NCBI GenBank assembly: GCA_963695085.1
Contig: CAVOFV010000007.1
Location: 1-64,000 of the forward strand
Direction of reading: 5' to 3'
Origin: SG8-30 sp963695085
GTDB lineage: Bacteria; Pseudomonadota; Gammaproteobacteria; Steroidobacterales; Steroidobacteraceae
DNA: 64,000 nucleotides
Shown piece after piece: positions 54,844 to 63,200 of the stretch (position 1 is its first letter; each line of letters begins with the position of its first letter). The notes beneath the pieces are model-generated. The model was given only the letters and a program-made list of their open reading frames with translations. It ran no database searches and had not been told where the DNA came from. Made by a program: the position numbers and the translations under genes.

Positions 54844-56187
54844 CTACGCCGCGGCCGCCGCGTCCACGCGCCCCATCACGGGCTGGACCGCCGCCGGCGC
54901 GGTACCGGCCACCTGATAAGCCTGCTCGACGATCGCCGCTGCTCGCCCGGCTGCCGCGTCGTCCGCCGCGTGCACACGCGCCAGGAGTTCGCCGCGACCA
55001 ACACTTTCGCCCACCGGCCGCAGGCGATCGAGTCCGACGCGCGGATCGACGTCCGTCCCGGGTTGCGTGCGGCCCCCGCCGAGCTCCACGACGGCCAGTC
55101 CCAGCGCGCGCGTGTCCACGCGCGCCACGAACCCGGGCGCCCGCGCCGCGACGTCGCGGATGACGGGCGCCTCCGCCAGGTGACGCTGCGGCCGCTCGAT
55201 GAAGCCGGCCGGTCCGCCGAGGCCGGCCGTCATGCGCGCGAACCGCTCGGCCGCATCACCCGAGTCGAGCGACTTGCGAAGCAGGGCCCGGCCCGCCTGC
55301 TGGTCGCTGGCGATGCCGCCCAGCCTGAGCAGCTCGGCGCCGAGCGCGAGCGTGACCTCGACGAGTCGCGGGTCCGCCGCCTCGCCCCGCAGCATGCGCA
55401 CCGATTCCAGCACCTCGAGCGCGTTGCCCGCCGAGCGGGCCAGCGGCTGCGACATGTCGGTCAGCAGTGCGGTCGCCGGCAGTCCGCTCTGTGCCGAGGT
55501 GTTCACCAGGCCTTCCGCAAGCAGACGCGCCCCGTCCGCCTGCGTCATCACGGCGCCGTTGCCCTGCTTGACGTCGAGCACCAGCGCGTGGGCTCCGGCA
55601 GCGAGCTTCTTCGACAGGATCGACGCGATGATCAACGGTATGCAGTCCACGGTCGCCGTGACGTCGCGGATGGCATACAGGCGCCGGTCGGCCGGCGCCA
55701 GACGGGGGCCTGCGCCGACGATCGCGACGCCCGCCGCGCGCAGCACGCGCTCGAGCGTCGCCTTGTCGGGATTGACCTGGTAGCCGGGAATGGCTTCCAG
55801 CTTGTCCAGCGTACCGCCGGTGTGGCCGAGGCCGCGCCCCGAGATCATGGGCACGAACGCGCCGCAGGCCGCCAGCATCGGCCCGAGCACGATCGACACG
55901 AGGTCGCCCACGCCGCCGGTCGAGTGCTTGTCCAGGACCGGCCCGTCCAGGCCGGCGCCGGACCAGTCGAACACCTCGCCGCTGTCGCGCATGGCCCAGG
56001 TGAATTCCGCGCATTCATCGGGCTGCATGCCGCGGAAGTACACGGCCATCGCGAAGGCCGCGGCCTGCGCGTCTGCCACGCCGCCGTCGGCGAGGCCGTG
56101 CGCCAGCGCCGTGAGCTCCTCGCGCGACAGTCGCGCGCCGTCGCGCTTGCGGCGGATGGTCTCGCCCACCAGCCAGTGCCCGCTCAT
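54844..56187 (-). CDS. deoA: Thymidine phosphorylase
   Basis: A 447-residue enzyme: GETIRRKRDGARLSREEL at the N-terminus, the phosphate-binding VLDKHSTGGVGDLVSIVLGP, SGRGLGHTGGTLDKLEAIPG and ALVLDVKQGNGAVM. It splits thymidine with phosphate. The ATG at 56187 is taken because the family start follows; a GTG at 56229 would add 14 residues. It is the first gene of the deoA-deoB-deoD operon; deoC is missing from this stretch. Confidence 0.95.
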   Translation of the reverse strand: MSGHWLVGETIRRKRDGARLSREELTALAHGLADGGVADAQAAAFAMAVYFRGMQPDECAEFTWAMRDSGEVFDWSGAGLDGPVLDKHSTGGVGDLVSIVLGPMLAACGAFVPMISGRGLGHTGGTLDKLEAIPGYQVNPDKATLERVLRAAGVAIVGAGPRLAPADRRLYAIRDVTATVDCIPLIIASILSKKLAAGAHALVLDVKQGNGAVMTQADGARLLAEGLVNTSAQSGLPATALLTDMSQPLARSAGNALEVLESVRMLRGEAADPRLVEVTLALGAELLRLGGIASDQQAGRALLRKSLDSGDAAERFARMTAGLGGPAGFIERPQRHLAEAPVIRDVAARAPGFVARVDTRALGLAVVELGGGRTQPGTDVDPRVGLDRLRPVGESVGRGELLARVHAADDAAAGRAAAIVEQAYQVAGTAPAAVQPVMGRVDAAAAA

Positions 56188-56371
56188 GCCGCGCCTGCGC
56201 GGCGGGCGGACGGCGTCCGCCTGCGCCACAAAGGTGACAGCCGCTCGTGAATCACGGTTTGCTCCGTCAAGATGCAGCCCAAGATACGTCAGGGCCGTGC
56301 CACGTCAAGGACCGCCGCCGTCACGCCCCCGGGGCCGCGCCGCAGGCCGATGCGCTACCCTTTACCGACCC

Positions 56372-56870
56372 ATGTCCAGCCCACGCTTCCTCCGCATCCT
56401 CGGCCGCCGCGAGACCCTGTTCCTCGCCTTCGGCGCCATGATCGGCTGGAGCTGGGTAATGATCGCGGGCCGCTGGGTGCACGATGCGGGACCGGTCGGC
56501 GCCATGCTGGCCTTCGCCGTGGGTGGCGCTGCTCGCGCCGCTGTTCGGGCGCAGCCTGCTGGTCTGGCTGATCGACGCCGGCAGTTTCGCGGTCGTGATC
56601 GCCTACGGCCTCGTGGCGCTGAGCTTCCTCGTGCTGCGGCGCCGCGAGCCGGACATGGCACGGCCGTACCGCGCCGGTCGCGGCAACGGGATCGGCTGGG
56701 TGGCACTGGCCTGCGCGGTGGGCATCGCGCTGTTGTTCATGCCGTGGAGCCCGGCGGCGCTGGTCTGGCCCTACGAGTGGATCATCGTCGGCGGCTGGAT
56801 CGCGCTGGGGGTCGTCATGGTCACGATTGCCCGCCTGCAGGGAGGCGGACCGGGGGCTCAGCACTTCTGA
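56372..56870 (+). pseudogene. APC-family amino-acid permease with large internal deletion
   Basis: The frame starts MSSPRFLRILGRRETLFLAF and runs through GAMIGWSWVMIAGRW and AMLAFAVGG, the first one to two helices of an APC permease. After about 56520 the match jumps, in another frame, to ALLAPLFGRSLLVWLIDAG, VVIAYGLVALSFLVLRRREP and the last two helices, with the family's cytoplasmic RREPDMARPYR. The roughly 300 residues between are gone, so no carrier can be made. It lies between deoA and cdd, convergent with cdd. Confidence 0.75.
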
Positions 56871-56894
56871 TGCAGCGCTGCGCGCAGCAGTCGT

Positions 56895-57347
56895 TCAATC
56901 GGCCGACAGCCCGAAGGCGCAGGGCAGCAGCTCGCCGATGCCCATGCTGCGCGGCTGGCTTGCCGGCCAGTTGAAGTGCACCGGCGTGTCCTGGTCCGCC
57001 GCGAACTCGAATATCCGCTGGCGGCACCCCCCGCACGGCGAGATCGCGACCGGCCGGCCATCGGCGCCCGCCGCCCATACCGCGATTTCCGCGATCCGGA
57101 ACCCGGTCCCCTCGGCGAGCACGCCTGCCCCGATGGCCGCCGCCTCGGCGCAGGCGCCCAGCGGATAGGCCGCATTTTCGACATTGCACCCGGTATACAC
57201 ATTGCCCGACACGGACAGCGCCGCAGCACCAACATGCAGCCCGGAGTACGTCGCGTGCGCCCGCGGTCCAGCGGCCGCGGCGGCCGCCAGCAGGGCCTTG
57301 CGCGTGGCTGCGGTACCCGGTTGCAGCGCGGTTCGTCTGTCGGTCAT
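56895..57347 (-). CDS. cdd: Cytidine deaminase
   Basis: A 150-residue enzyme of the short tetrameric type: VGAAALSVSGNVYTGCNVEN, zinc motif CAEAAAI (Cys-Ala-Glu with the catalytic Glu) and SPCGGCRQRIFEF (Pro-Cys-x-x-Cys). Three cysteines bind zinc, as in Bacillus-type enzymes. It makes uridine or deoxyuridine for salvage, alongside the deo genes. The ATG at 57347 is chosen by family length; a frame to 57419 adds an unrelated tail. Confidence 0.94.
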   Translation of the reverse strand: MTDRRTALQPGTAATRKALLAAAAAAGPRAHATYSGLHVGAAALSVSGNVYTGCNVENAAYPLGACAEAAAIGAGVLAEGTGFRIAEIAVWAAGADGRPVAISPCGGCRQRIFEFAADQDTPVHFNWPASQPRSMGIGELLPCAFGLSAD

Positions 57348-57695
57348 GGGCGGGCTGTCCTGCGGCCCCGGCACCGGCGCCGGGCGCACACTTTGCCTCC
57401 TGGCGGCAGCCTTGGCCACAGCGGGGCGACGGGGGTGCCGGTGTGGTCGAAAATGAAGGCCTGCCCCCGATCGCTGGATATGCGAAAATATTTCTTTGTA
57501 TCAACGAGTTGACGTACCTGTCGCGCGGCCGTCATCGCGCTCCGGGGCTGGCCGTGGCCGGCTCGGGGCTGGAACGCCTGGGCGCTGCGCAGAAAGTTGC
57601 GGCAATACACATTGCACCTGCAGCCTTGGCAGGTAGATTGGGCGCCCCCGGCCGGACCGGGGCGGGGGTCGTATGCGGGATAAGAGAGGGCAGAC
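57348..57695. other. Divergent region between cdd and the redox cluster
   Basis: About 350 bases without a gene. It contains an AT-rich patch at 57480-57505 that reads, on the minus strand, TTGATA-N17-ATATCC, a possible cdd promoter, and on the plus strand the hexamers at 57612-57639. Confidence 0.45.
57612..57639 (+). promoter_or_regulatory. Possible sigma-70 promoter of the redox cluster
   Basis: TTGCAC at 57612-57617 and TAGATT at 57634-57639 with a 16-base spacer, 57 bases before the first start of the operon. AGAGAGGG just ahead of that ATG is its ribosome site. Prediction only. Confidence 0.4.
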
Positions 57696-58583
57696 ATGGT
57701 GACCAAACAGACTGGCGCAGGCATCGAAATCGTCGCGCGAGAGGATTTTTCGGACGTCACGTACCTGCTCGAGGTGCGTCACCCCGCCATGGCGCGCGCC
57801 GCGAAGCCGGGGCAGTTCGTCATCGTGATGTGTCATGAGAATGGCGAGCGCATCCCGCTCACCATCGCGGACTTCGACCGCGACAAGGGCACTGTCACGC
57901 TGGTGATCCAGGCGGTCGGTAAGTCGACGCGTGAAATGCAGCAGGACTGCAAGGTCGGCACGAAGCTGTTTGCACTGGTCGGACCGATGGGCATCCCCAG
58001 TCACATCGGCACGCCGAAGAAGGTCCTGTGCGTCGGCGGTGGCCTCGGTGTCGCGCCCGTATTCCCGCAGGCCCGCGCTTTCAAGGAAGCCGGCGCCTAC
58101 GTCATCGGTGTCGTCGGGTTCCGCAACAAGGACCTGGTCTTCTGGGAGGACAAGTTCCGCGCCTGCTGCGACGAGCTGATCGTCTGCACCGACGACGGCT
58201 CTGCGGGCGTCAAGGGCATGGTGACCGAGGGCATCCGCCTCGCCGTGGAGCGCCATGCGGATATCGACGAGTGCCTCGCCATCGGCCCGCCGATCATGAT
58301 GAAGGGCTGCGCCGAGGCAACCCGCCCGCACGGCATCAAGACGATGGTCAGCCTCAACCCCATCATGGTGGACGGCACCGGCATGTGCGGCGGCTGCCGT
58401 GTGAAGATCGGCGACAGCATCAAGTTTGCCTGCGTGGACGGCCCGGACTTCGACGGCCACACGGTCGATTTCGACGACCTCATGGCCCGCCTCGGCCGCT
58501 ACCGGGCAACCGAGAAGGATGCCTACGAACGCTGGCAGGACAGCTGCCGTCTGCGCAGCAAGGCGGACGGCGCGGCTGCCTGA
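57696..58583 (+). CDS. Sulfide/NADPH-linked ferredoxin reductase subunit (NfnA/SudB-like)
   Basis: A 295-residue protein of the ferredoxin-reductase-like (PyrK/NfnA) group: the FAD part includes AKPGQFVIVMCHENGERIP, the NAD part VLCVGGGLGVAPVFPQARAF and the C-terminal 2Fe-2S motif MCGGCRVKIGDSIKFACVDG (cysteines near 231, 234 and 246). Such a subunit pairs with a GltD-like flavoprotein, here the next gene, to exchange electrons between NAD(P)H and ferredoxin. It is the first gene of the kor cluster. Confidence 0.88.
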   Translation: MVTKQTGAGIEIVAREDFSDVTYLLEVRHPAMARAAKPGQFVIVMCHENGERIPLTIADFDRDKGTVTLVIQAVGKSTREMQQDCKVGTKLFALVGPMGIPSHIGTPKKVLCVGGGLGVAPVFPQARAFKEAGAYVIGVVGFRNKDLVFWEDKFRACCDELIVCTDDGSAGVKGMVTEGIRLAVERHADIDECLAIGPPIMMKGCAEATRPHGIKTMVSLNPIMVDGTGMCGGCRVKIGDSIKFACVDGPDFDGHTVDFDDLMARLGRYRATEKDAYERWQDSCRLRSKADGAAA

Positions 58584-58630
58584 TTCCCGCATCCGAACCA
58601 CAACCTACCGGACAAGCAGGCGGTAACCCG

Positions 58631-60184
58631 ATGGCAGCGAAGAAGCGGACGATCCGCACGATTCCGCAGGCGCGGACTCCCGCACGCGAGCAGGACCCGG
58701 TCGAGCGGGCCCGCAACTTCCGCGAGGTCAACTGCGGGTACACGCTGGAGAACGCGCTGCTCGAAGCCGAGCGGTGCCTGTACTGCCCCGAGCAGCCGTG
58801 CGTGGCCGGCTGCCCGGTCAACATCGACATTCCGGGGTTCATCCAGAAGATCAGCGAGAAGAACTACCGGGGCGCCTACGACGTCATCACGGACACCAAC
58901 CTGCTGCCGGCCATCTGCGGACGCGTCTGCCCGCAGGAGACGCAGTGCGAGATCGTCTGCACCGTCGGCGAGGGCAACAAGCTGGAGCCGGTCGCGATCG
59001 GCCGCCTCGAGCGCTGGGTCGGCGACATGGCGATCGCCGAGGACTGGACCAACGTACCGTACATCGAGCCCAGCGGCCTGCGGGTCGGCATCGTCGGCTC
59101 GGGCCCCGCGGGCATGGCCTGCGCGGCGGACATGGCCAAGGCCGGCTGCGAAGTCACGGTGTTCGAGGCCTTTCAGGAGCCGGGCGGCGTGCTGAAGTAC
59201 GGCATCCCGGACTTCCGCCTGCCCAACGAGGTCATCGACGCCGAGATCGACAAGCTGGTGCGGCTCGGCATCCGCTTCGAGTGCAACACGCTGGTTGGCC
59301 GGTTGTTCACGATCGAGCAGATGCTCGAGGAGATGGGCTTCCACGCGGTGTTCATCGGCACCGGCGCCGGCTACCCAAGTTTCATGGGCATCAACGGCGA
59401 GTCGCTGAACGGCGTGCTGTCGGCCAACGAGCTGCTGACCCGCTGTAACCTGATGCGCGGCCGCGACTTTCCGAATTTCGACACGCCGATCCAGCCCGGC
59501 AAGCGCGTCGCCGTGATCGGCGCGGGCAACACTGCGATGGACGCGATGCGGGTCTGCCTGCGGCTCGGCGCGGAGAAGGTCTACTGCGTCTACCGGCGCA
59601 CGCTGGCCGAGGCGCCGGCCCGCGTCGAGGAAATCCATCACGCCGAGGAGGAAGGCATCGAGTTCCACTGGCTGACCAGCCCGGTCGAGATCCTCGACGA
59701 CGGCAACAACGGCGTGCGCGGCATGCGCTGCGTCAAGATGGAACTCGGCGCGCCGGACGACTCCGGCCGCCGCCGGCCGGTCGTGATCGAGGGCAGCGAA
59801 TTCGAATTCGAGGCGGACATGATCGTCTATGCGATCGGCACGAACGCCAACCCGATCATCGGCCAGACCTCGAATCTCAAGCTGAACAAGTGGGGCTACA
59901 TCGCGGCTGACGGGAACCTCGCGACCTCGGTCGCCGGCGTGTACGCGGGCGGCGACATCGTCACCGGCGCCGCGACGGTCATCGAGGCCATGGGCGCCGG
60001 CCGCAAGGCGGCACGCAGCATGAAGGCCTGGCTCGGCCTGCGCGACACCGAGGTCGTGTACCGCGACCCGCCCGATGGCCCGGTCGACCGGCCGTTCGGC
60101 TTCGATCCATCGGAGCACGACTTCGCGCTGGTGCGCGTCCCGGCGCCATCCGCCGCCAACACGACAGAGGGAGCGCCGGCCTGA
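58631..60184 (+). CDS. GltD/NfnB-like NADPH-dependent flavoprotein (FAD, 4Fe-4S)
   Basis: A 517-residue flavoprotein. The N-terminal cysteine set (AERCLYCPEQPCVAGCPVN, then CGRVCPQETQCEIVC) binds two 4Fe-4S clusters as in glutamate-synthase small subunits, the FAD site is VGIVGSGPAGMACAADMA, and the NADPH site VAVIGAGNTAMDAMRVC. It is the partner of the NfnA-like protein just upstream. ATG at 58631. In the cluster it would carry electrons between NADPH and ferredoxin for the oxoacid oxidoreductase (inference). Confidence 0.9.
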   Translation: MAAKKRTIRTIPQARTPAREQDPVERARNFREVNCGYTLENALLEAERCLYCPEQPCVAGCPVNIDIPGFIQKISEKNYRGAYDVITDTNLLPAICGRVCPQETQCEIVCTVGEGNKLEPVAIGRLERWVGDMAIAEDWTNVPYIEPSGLRVGIVGSGPAGMACAADMAKAGCEVTVFEAFQEPGGVLKYGIPDFRLPNEVIDAEIDKLVRLGIRFECNTLVGRLFTIEQMLEEMGFHAVFIGTGAGYPSFMGINGESLNGVLSANELLTRCNLMRGRDFPNFDTPIQPGKRVAVIGAGNTAMDAMRVCLRLGAEKVYCVYRRTLAEAPARVEEIHHAEEEGIEFHWLTSPVEILDDGNNGVRGMRCVKMELGAPDDSGRRRPVVIEGSEFEFEADMIVYAIGTNANPIIGQTSNLKLNKWGYIAADGNLATSVAGVYAGGDIVTGAATVIEAMGAGRKAARSMKAWLGLRDTEVVYRDPPDGPVDRPFGFDPSEHDFALVRVPAPSAANTTEGAPA

Positions 60185-60204
60185 AGCCGCGCGGCAAGGA
60201 CACC

Positions 60205-62157
60205 ATGACCACCAAGCAAGCGACCAAGCCAGCAGCCAAGCCGGCGCCCAAGCCGGCGGCCAGGCGTGCCGCCCCGGCGGTCGCCACGCCGGCCACCCGG
60301 CCGGCGGTAGTACTCGACGAGCACGTCGTCGAGATCATCAGCGACTCCGGCGAGGGTGCGCAGCGTTGCGGCCAGTCGTTCGGCGCCATCGCCGCGCGCA
60401 TGGGCAACGGCGTGTGGACCGTCGAGATCATCCCGGCGGAAATCCAGCCGCCGGCGCGCAGCGTGGCCGGCGCCAGCGGCAACCGCATCCGGCTCGGCGC
60501 CGGGGTGGTCACCAACGGCGGCGATGAAGCCGACCTCGTGGTCGCTTTCAACGAGCAGGTGCTGATCGGACGCGTGCGTCATGGCGAGCTCAAGCCGGGC
60601 TGCGTCGTGCTGCTCGAGGGCATGTGGCGCGAGCACCGCGACGCCGGCATCCGCGCCGTTTTCACGGAAACCGTGAAGCAGTTGACCGCCGAGGGCTACC
60701 GCGTCATCGAAGTGCCGATGGAGCAGCAGTGCCTGGAGATCGTCGCGGATGCGCGGCGCGGCAAGAACATGTACGCGCTCGGCATGCTATGCAGCATCTA
60801 CAGCCTCGACATCGACGTCGGTCGCGAACAGATCGCCCTCACCTTCCGCAAGAAGGGCCCCAAGGTCATCAAGCCCAACCAGGACCTGTTCGACGCCGGC
60901 TTCGCCTGGGCCGAGGCCAACCTCGACCTCAAGTTCAGCATTCCCGCACACAAGGTCACCGAGCCGCAGATCGTGGTCAACGGCAACACCGCGCTGGCGC
61001 TGGGCGTACTCGCCTCGGGCATGGAGATCTGCGCCATGTACCCGATTACGCCGGCGACTTCCGTGTCGCACTACCTGAGCGACGTCTTCGAGAAGGTGGG
61101 CGGCATCGTGCACCAGGCCGAGGACGAGATCGCCGCGGCGACCTTTGCCATCGGCGCCTCGTACGCGGGCAACGTCGCGGTCACGGTGACCTCCGGGCCG
61201 GGCTACTCGCTCAAGCAGGAGGCGATCGGGCTTGCAGTGATGGCCGAGATCCCGCTGGTCGTGATCAACGTGCAGCGCGGCGGCCCCAGCACCGGCCAGC
61301 CGACCAAGGCTGAACAGGGCGACCTGCTGACCACCGTCTACGGCAGTCACGGCGACGCGCCCAAGGTCGTGATGGCTGCCTCCGGCATCGAGGACTGTTT
61401 CTACTCGGTCATCACGGCGCGCAAGATCGCCGAGACCTTCAACATGGTGGTGGTCGTGCTGTCCGACGCCGGCCTGGCAACGGCACAGACGCTGTTCCCG
61501 CGGCCGCAGTTCAGTGAAGCCTGGCTGGCGCCGCCGCTCGACCAGAGCCCGGTCCCGGCGGGCACCAAGCCCTACGACTGGGACGAAAGAACCGGACTGT
61601 TCCGCCGCTTCATTCCCGGCCAGGCGGGCGGCATGCACACGCTGACCGGGCTGGCCCACGATCGCGCCAGCAAGGTCGCGTATGACCCGATCAACAACGA
61701 GGAAGGCCTGCGCCGCCGCAGCCTGAAGCTCGCGGCGCTGCAGAAGACGCTGACCACGCCACCCGTGTTCGGCGACGAGGACGGCGACCTGCTGATCGTC
61801 GGCTGGGGCAGCACCAAGGGCGCAATCGAGGAAGCGGTCACGCGGCTGCGCACCGAGGGCCACAAGGTGTCCTCGCTGCACCTGACCTTCATCCAGCCAC
61901 TGCCCAGCGGCATCCGCGAGATCCTCAAGCGGTTCGCCCGCGTGATGACCGTGGAGAACAGCTGGTCGGACACGACGCAGGACCCGCTCATCGACGAGGA
62001 CAACCGTCGCTACGCGGCGCTCGCCCTGATGCTGCGTTCCAGGTTCCTCGTTGACATCGACTGCTGGACCGAGTCACGCGGCCGGCCGCTCACGCCCGGG
62101 TCGATCTGCAGCGCAGTCCGTCCGCGGCTGGCCGGAAAAGCGGGGAAAGCGGCATGA
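60205..62157 (+). CDS. 2-oxoacid:acceptor oxidoreductase, alpha subunit (gamma-alpha fusion)
   Basis: A 650-residue protein. The N-terminal low-complexity tail (Ala, Lys, Pro to about residue 34) is followed by the gamma-type domain (QRCGQSFGAIAARMGNGVW, about 53-71) and the alpha-domain (ASGMEICAMYPITPATSVSH, about 270-289; GGPSTGQPTKAEQGDLL). This is the KorA layout of bacterial 2-oxoglutarate:ferredoxin oxidoreductases, which make succinyl-CoA and reduced ferredoxin. The substrate cannot be proved from sequence. Its TGA overlaps the next ATG (ATGA). Confidence 0.9.
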   Translation: MTTKQATKPAAKPAPKPAARRAAPAVATPATRPAVVLDEHVVEIISDSGEGAQRCGQSFGAIAARMGNGVWTVEIIPAEIQPPARSVAGASGNRIRLGAGVVTNGGDEADLVVAFNEQVLIGRVRHGELKPGCVVLLEGMWREHRDAGIRAVFTETVKQLTAEGYRVIEVPMEQQCLEIVADARRGKNMYALGMLCSIYSLDIDVGREQIALTFRKKGPKVIKPNQDLFDAGFAWAEANLDLKFSIPAHKVTEPQIVVNGNTALALGVLASGMEICAMYPITPATSVSHYLSDVFEKVGGIVHQAEDEIAAATFAIGASYAGNVAVTVTSGPGYSLKQEAIGLAVMAEIPLVVINVQRGGPSTGQPTKAEQGDLLTTVYGSHGDAPKVVMAASGIEDCFYSVITARKIAETFNMVVVVLSDAGLATAQTLFPRPQFSEAWLAPPLDQSPVPAGTKPYDWDERTGLFRRFIPGQAGGMHTLTGLAHDRASKVAYDPINNEEGLRRRSLKLAALQKTLTTPPVFGDEDGDLLIVGWGSTKGAIEEAVTRLRTEGHKVSSLHLTFIQPLPSGIREILKRFARVMTVENSWSDTTQDPLIDEDNRRYAALALMLRSRFLVDIDCWTESRGRPLTPGSICSAVRPRLAGKAGKAA

Positions 62158-63152
62158 AGAACATGAGCAGCAAGACCAGTCACCATCTCATCAAGCTGTA
62201 CGAGGAACGGCACAAGATCGAGGATTACCAGGGCGGCCTGCCGCGCTGGTGCAGCGGCTGCGGCGACAACGCGATCCTGACCGCCGTTCAGCGGCTGTGT
62301 CGCGACGAGGGACTGCGTCCGGAGAAGAGCGTGTTCGTGTCGGGCATCGGCTGCTCCAGCCGGCTGCCGCACTACATGAAGACCTACGGCTTCCACGGCA
62401 TCCACGGTCGCGCGCTGCCGATCGCGCAGGGTGTCAAGATGGCGCGCCCGGACCTGCACGTGTTCGTCAGCACCGGTGACGGCGACAACTGCAGCATCGG
62501 CGCCGCGCACTGGATCCACGCGATCCGTTACAACATGAACATGACGATGATGCTGCACGACAACCACATCTACGGGCTCACCAAGAAGCAGGCCTCACCG
62601 ACCTCGCCGCTCGGCCTGAAGAGCAACACGACCCCGCGCGGTGCCTACCTCGACGCGCTCAACCCGCTGACGGTCACGCTCGGCGTGCAGAACGTGTCGT
62701 TCGTTGCGCAGGCGGTGGACTGGATCCCGGAAGTACTGTCCGACATCATCTCGAAGGCATATCACCACAAGGGCTTCTCGTTCGTGCGCATCATCCAGCG
62801 CTGCCCCGAGTTCCTGCCCAAGATGTTCGACGCATGGCTGCAGGACACGCAGCGCACGCTGCTGGTCACTCACGACAACGGCATCACGCCGAGCTCGGCC
62901 ATCAGCCAGTTGTACCGCAACCAGGTCCAGCACGATCCGGCGGACATCCACCGCGCGCGCGAGATAGCGTCGTGCATCGACCCGATTCCGGTCGGCGTCC
63001 TGTACCACAACCCGGCCGTGCCGTGTTACGAGGACATTCGCAACGCCGGCCAGCTGCGCACGCCGGAGATGATCCAGACGGGCCTCGAATCCGAGTTCGA
63101 CAAGTTCACGGTCTGGCCGGACGGCCACCCGAATGCGCAGGCGTCGGCCTGA
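62154..63152 (+). CDS. 2-oxoacid:ferredoxin oxidoreductase, beta subunit
   Basis: A 332-residue thiamine-diphosphate subunit: cluster cysteines in LPRWCSGCGDNAIL and GIGCSSRLP, and the ThDP/Mg motif STGDGDNCSIGAAHWIH (GDG-x4-IG). The C-terminal Cys in IIQRCPEF is the fourth cluster ligand. It forms the catalytic heterodimer with the alpha subunit and passes electrons to ferredoxin. It overlaps the alpha gene by four bases. Confidence 0.92.
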   Translation: MKNMSSKTSHHLIKLYEERHKIEDYQGGLPRWCSGCGDNAILTAVQRLCRDEGLRPEKSVFVSGIGCSSRLPHYMKTYGFHGIHGRALPIAQGVKMARPDLHVFVSTGDGDNCSIGAAHWIHAIRYNMNMTMMLHDNHIYGLTKKQASPTSPLGLKSNTTPRGAYLDALNPLTVTLGVQNVSFVAQAVDWIPEVLSDIISKAYHHKGFSFVRIIQRCPEFLPKMFDAWLQDTQRTLLVTHDNGITPSSAISQLYRNQVQHDPADIHRAREIASCIDPIPVGVLYHNPAVPCYEDIRNAGQLRTPEMIQTGLESEFDKFTVWPDGHPNAQASA

Positions 63153-63200
63153 CGCCGGCTCGACGAGCAGCGACGCACACCAGCAGGTCTTCCCAGCACC

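Noticed and set aside
53542..56250. Very long plus-strand open frame of about 900 codons opposite the deoD-deoB-deoA genes
   Set aside because: It runs antisense to three clear, well-conserved enzymes; its translation is Arg/His-rich low-complexity sequence with no domains. It reflects the lack of stops in GC-rich DNA.
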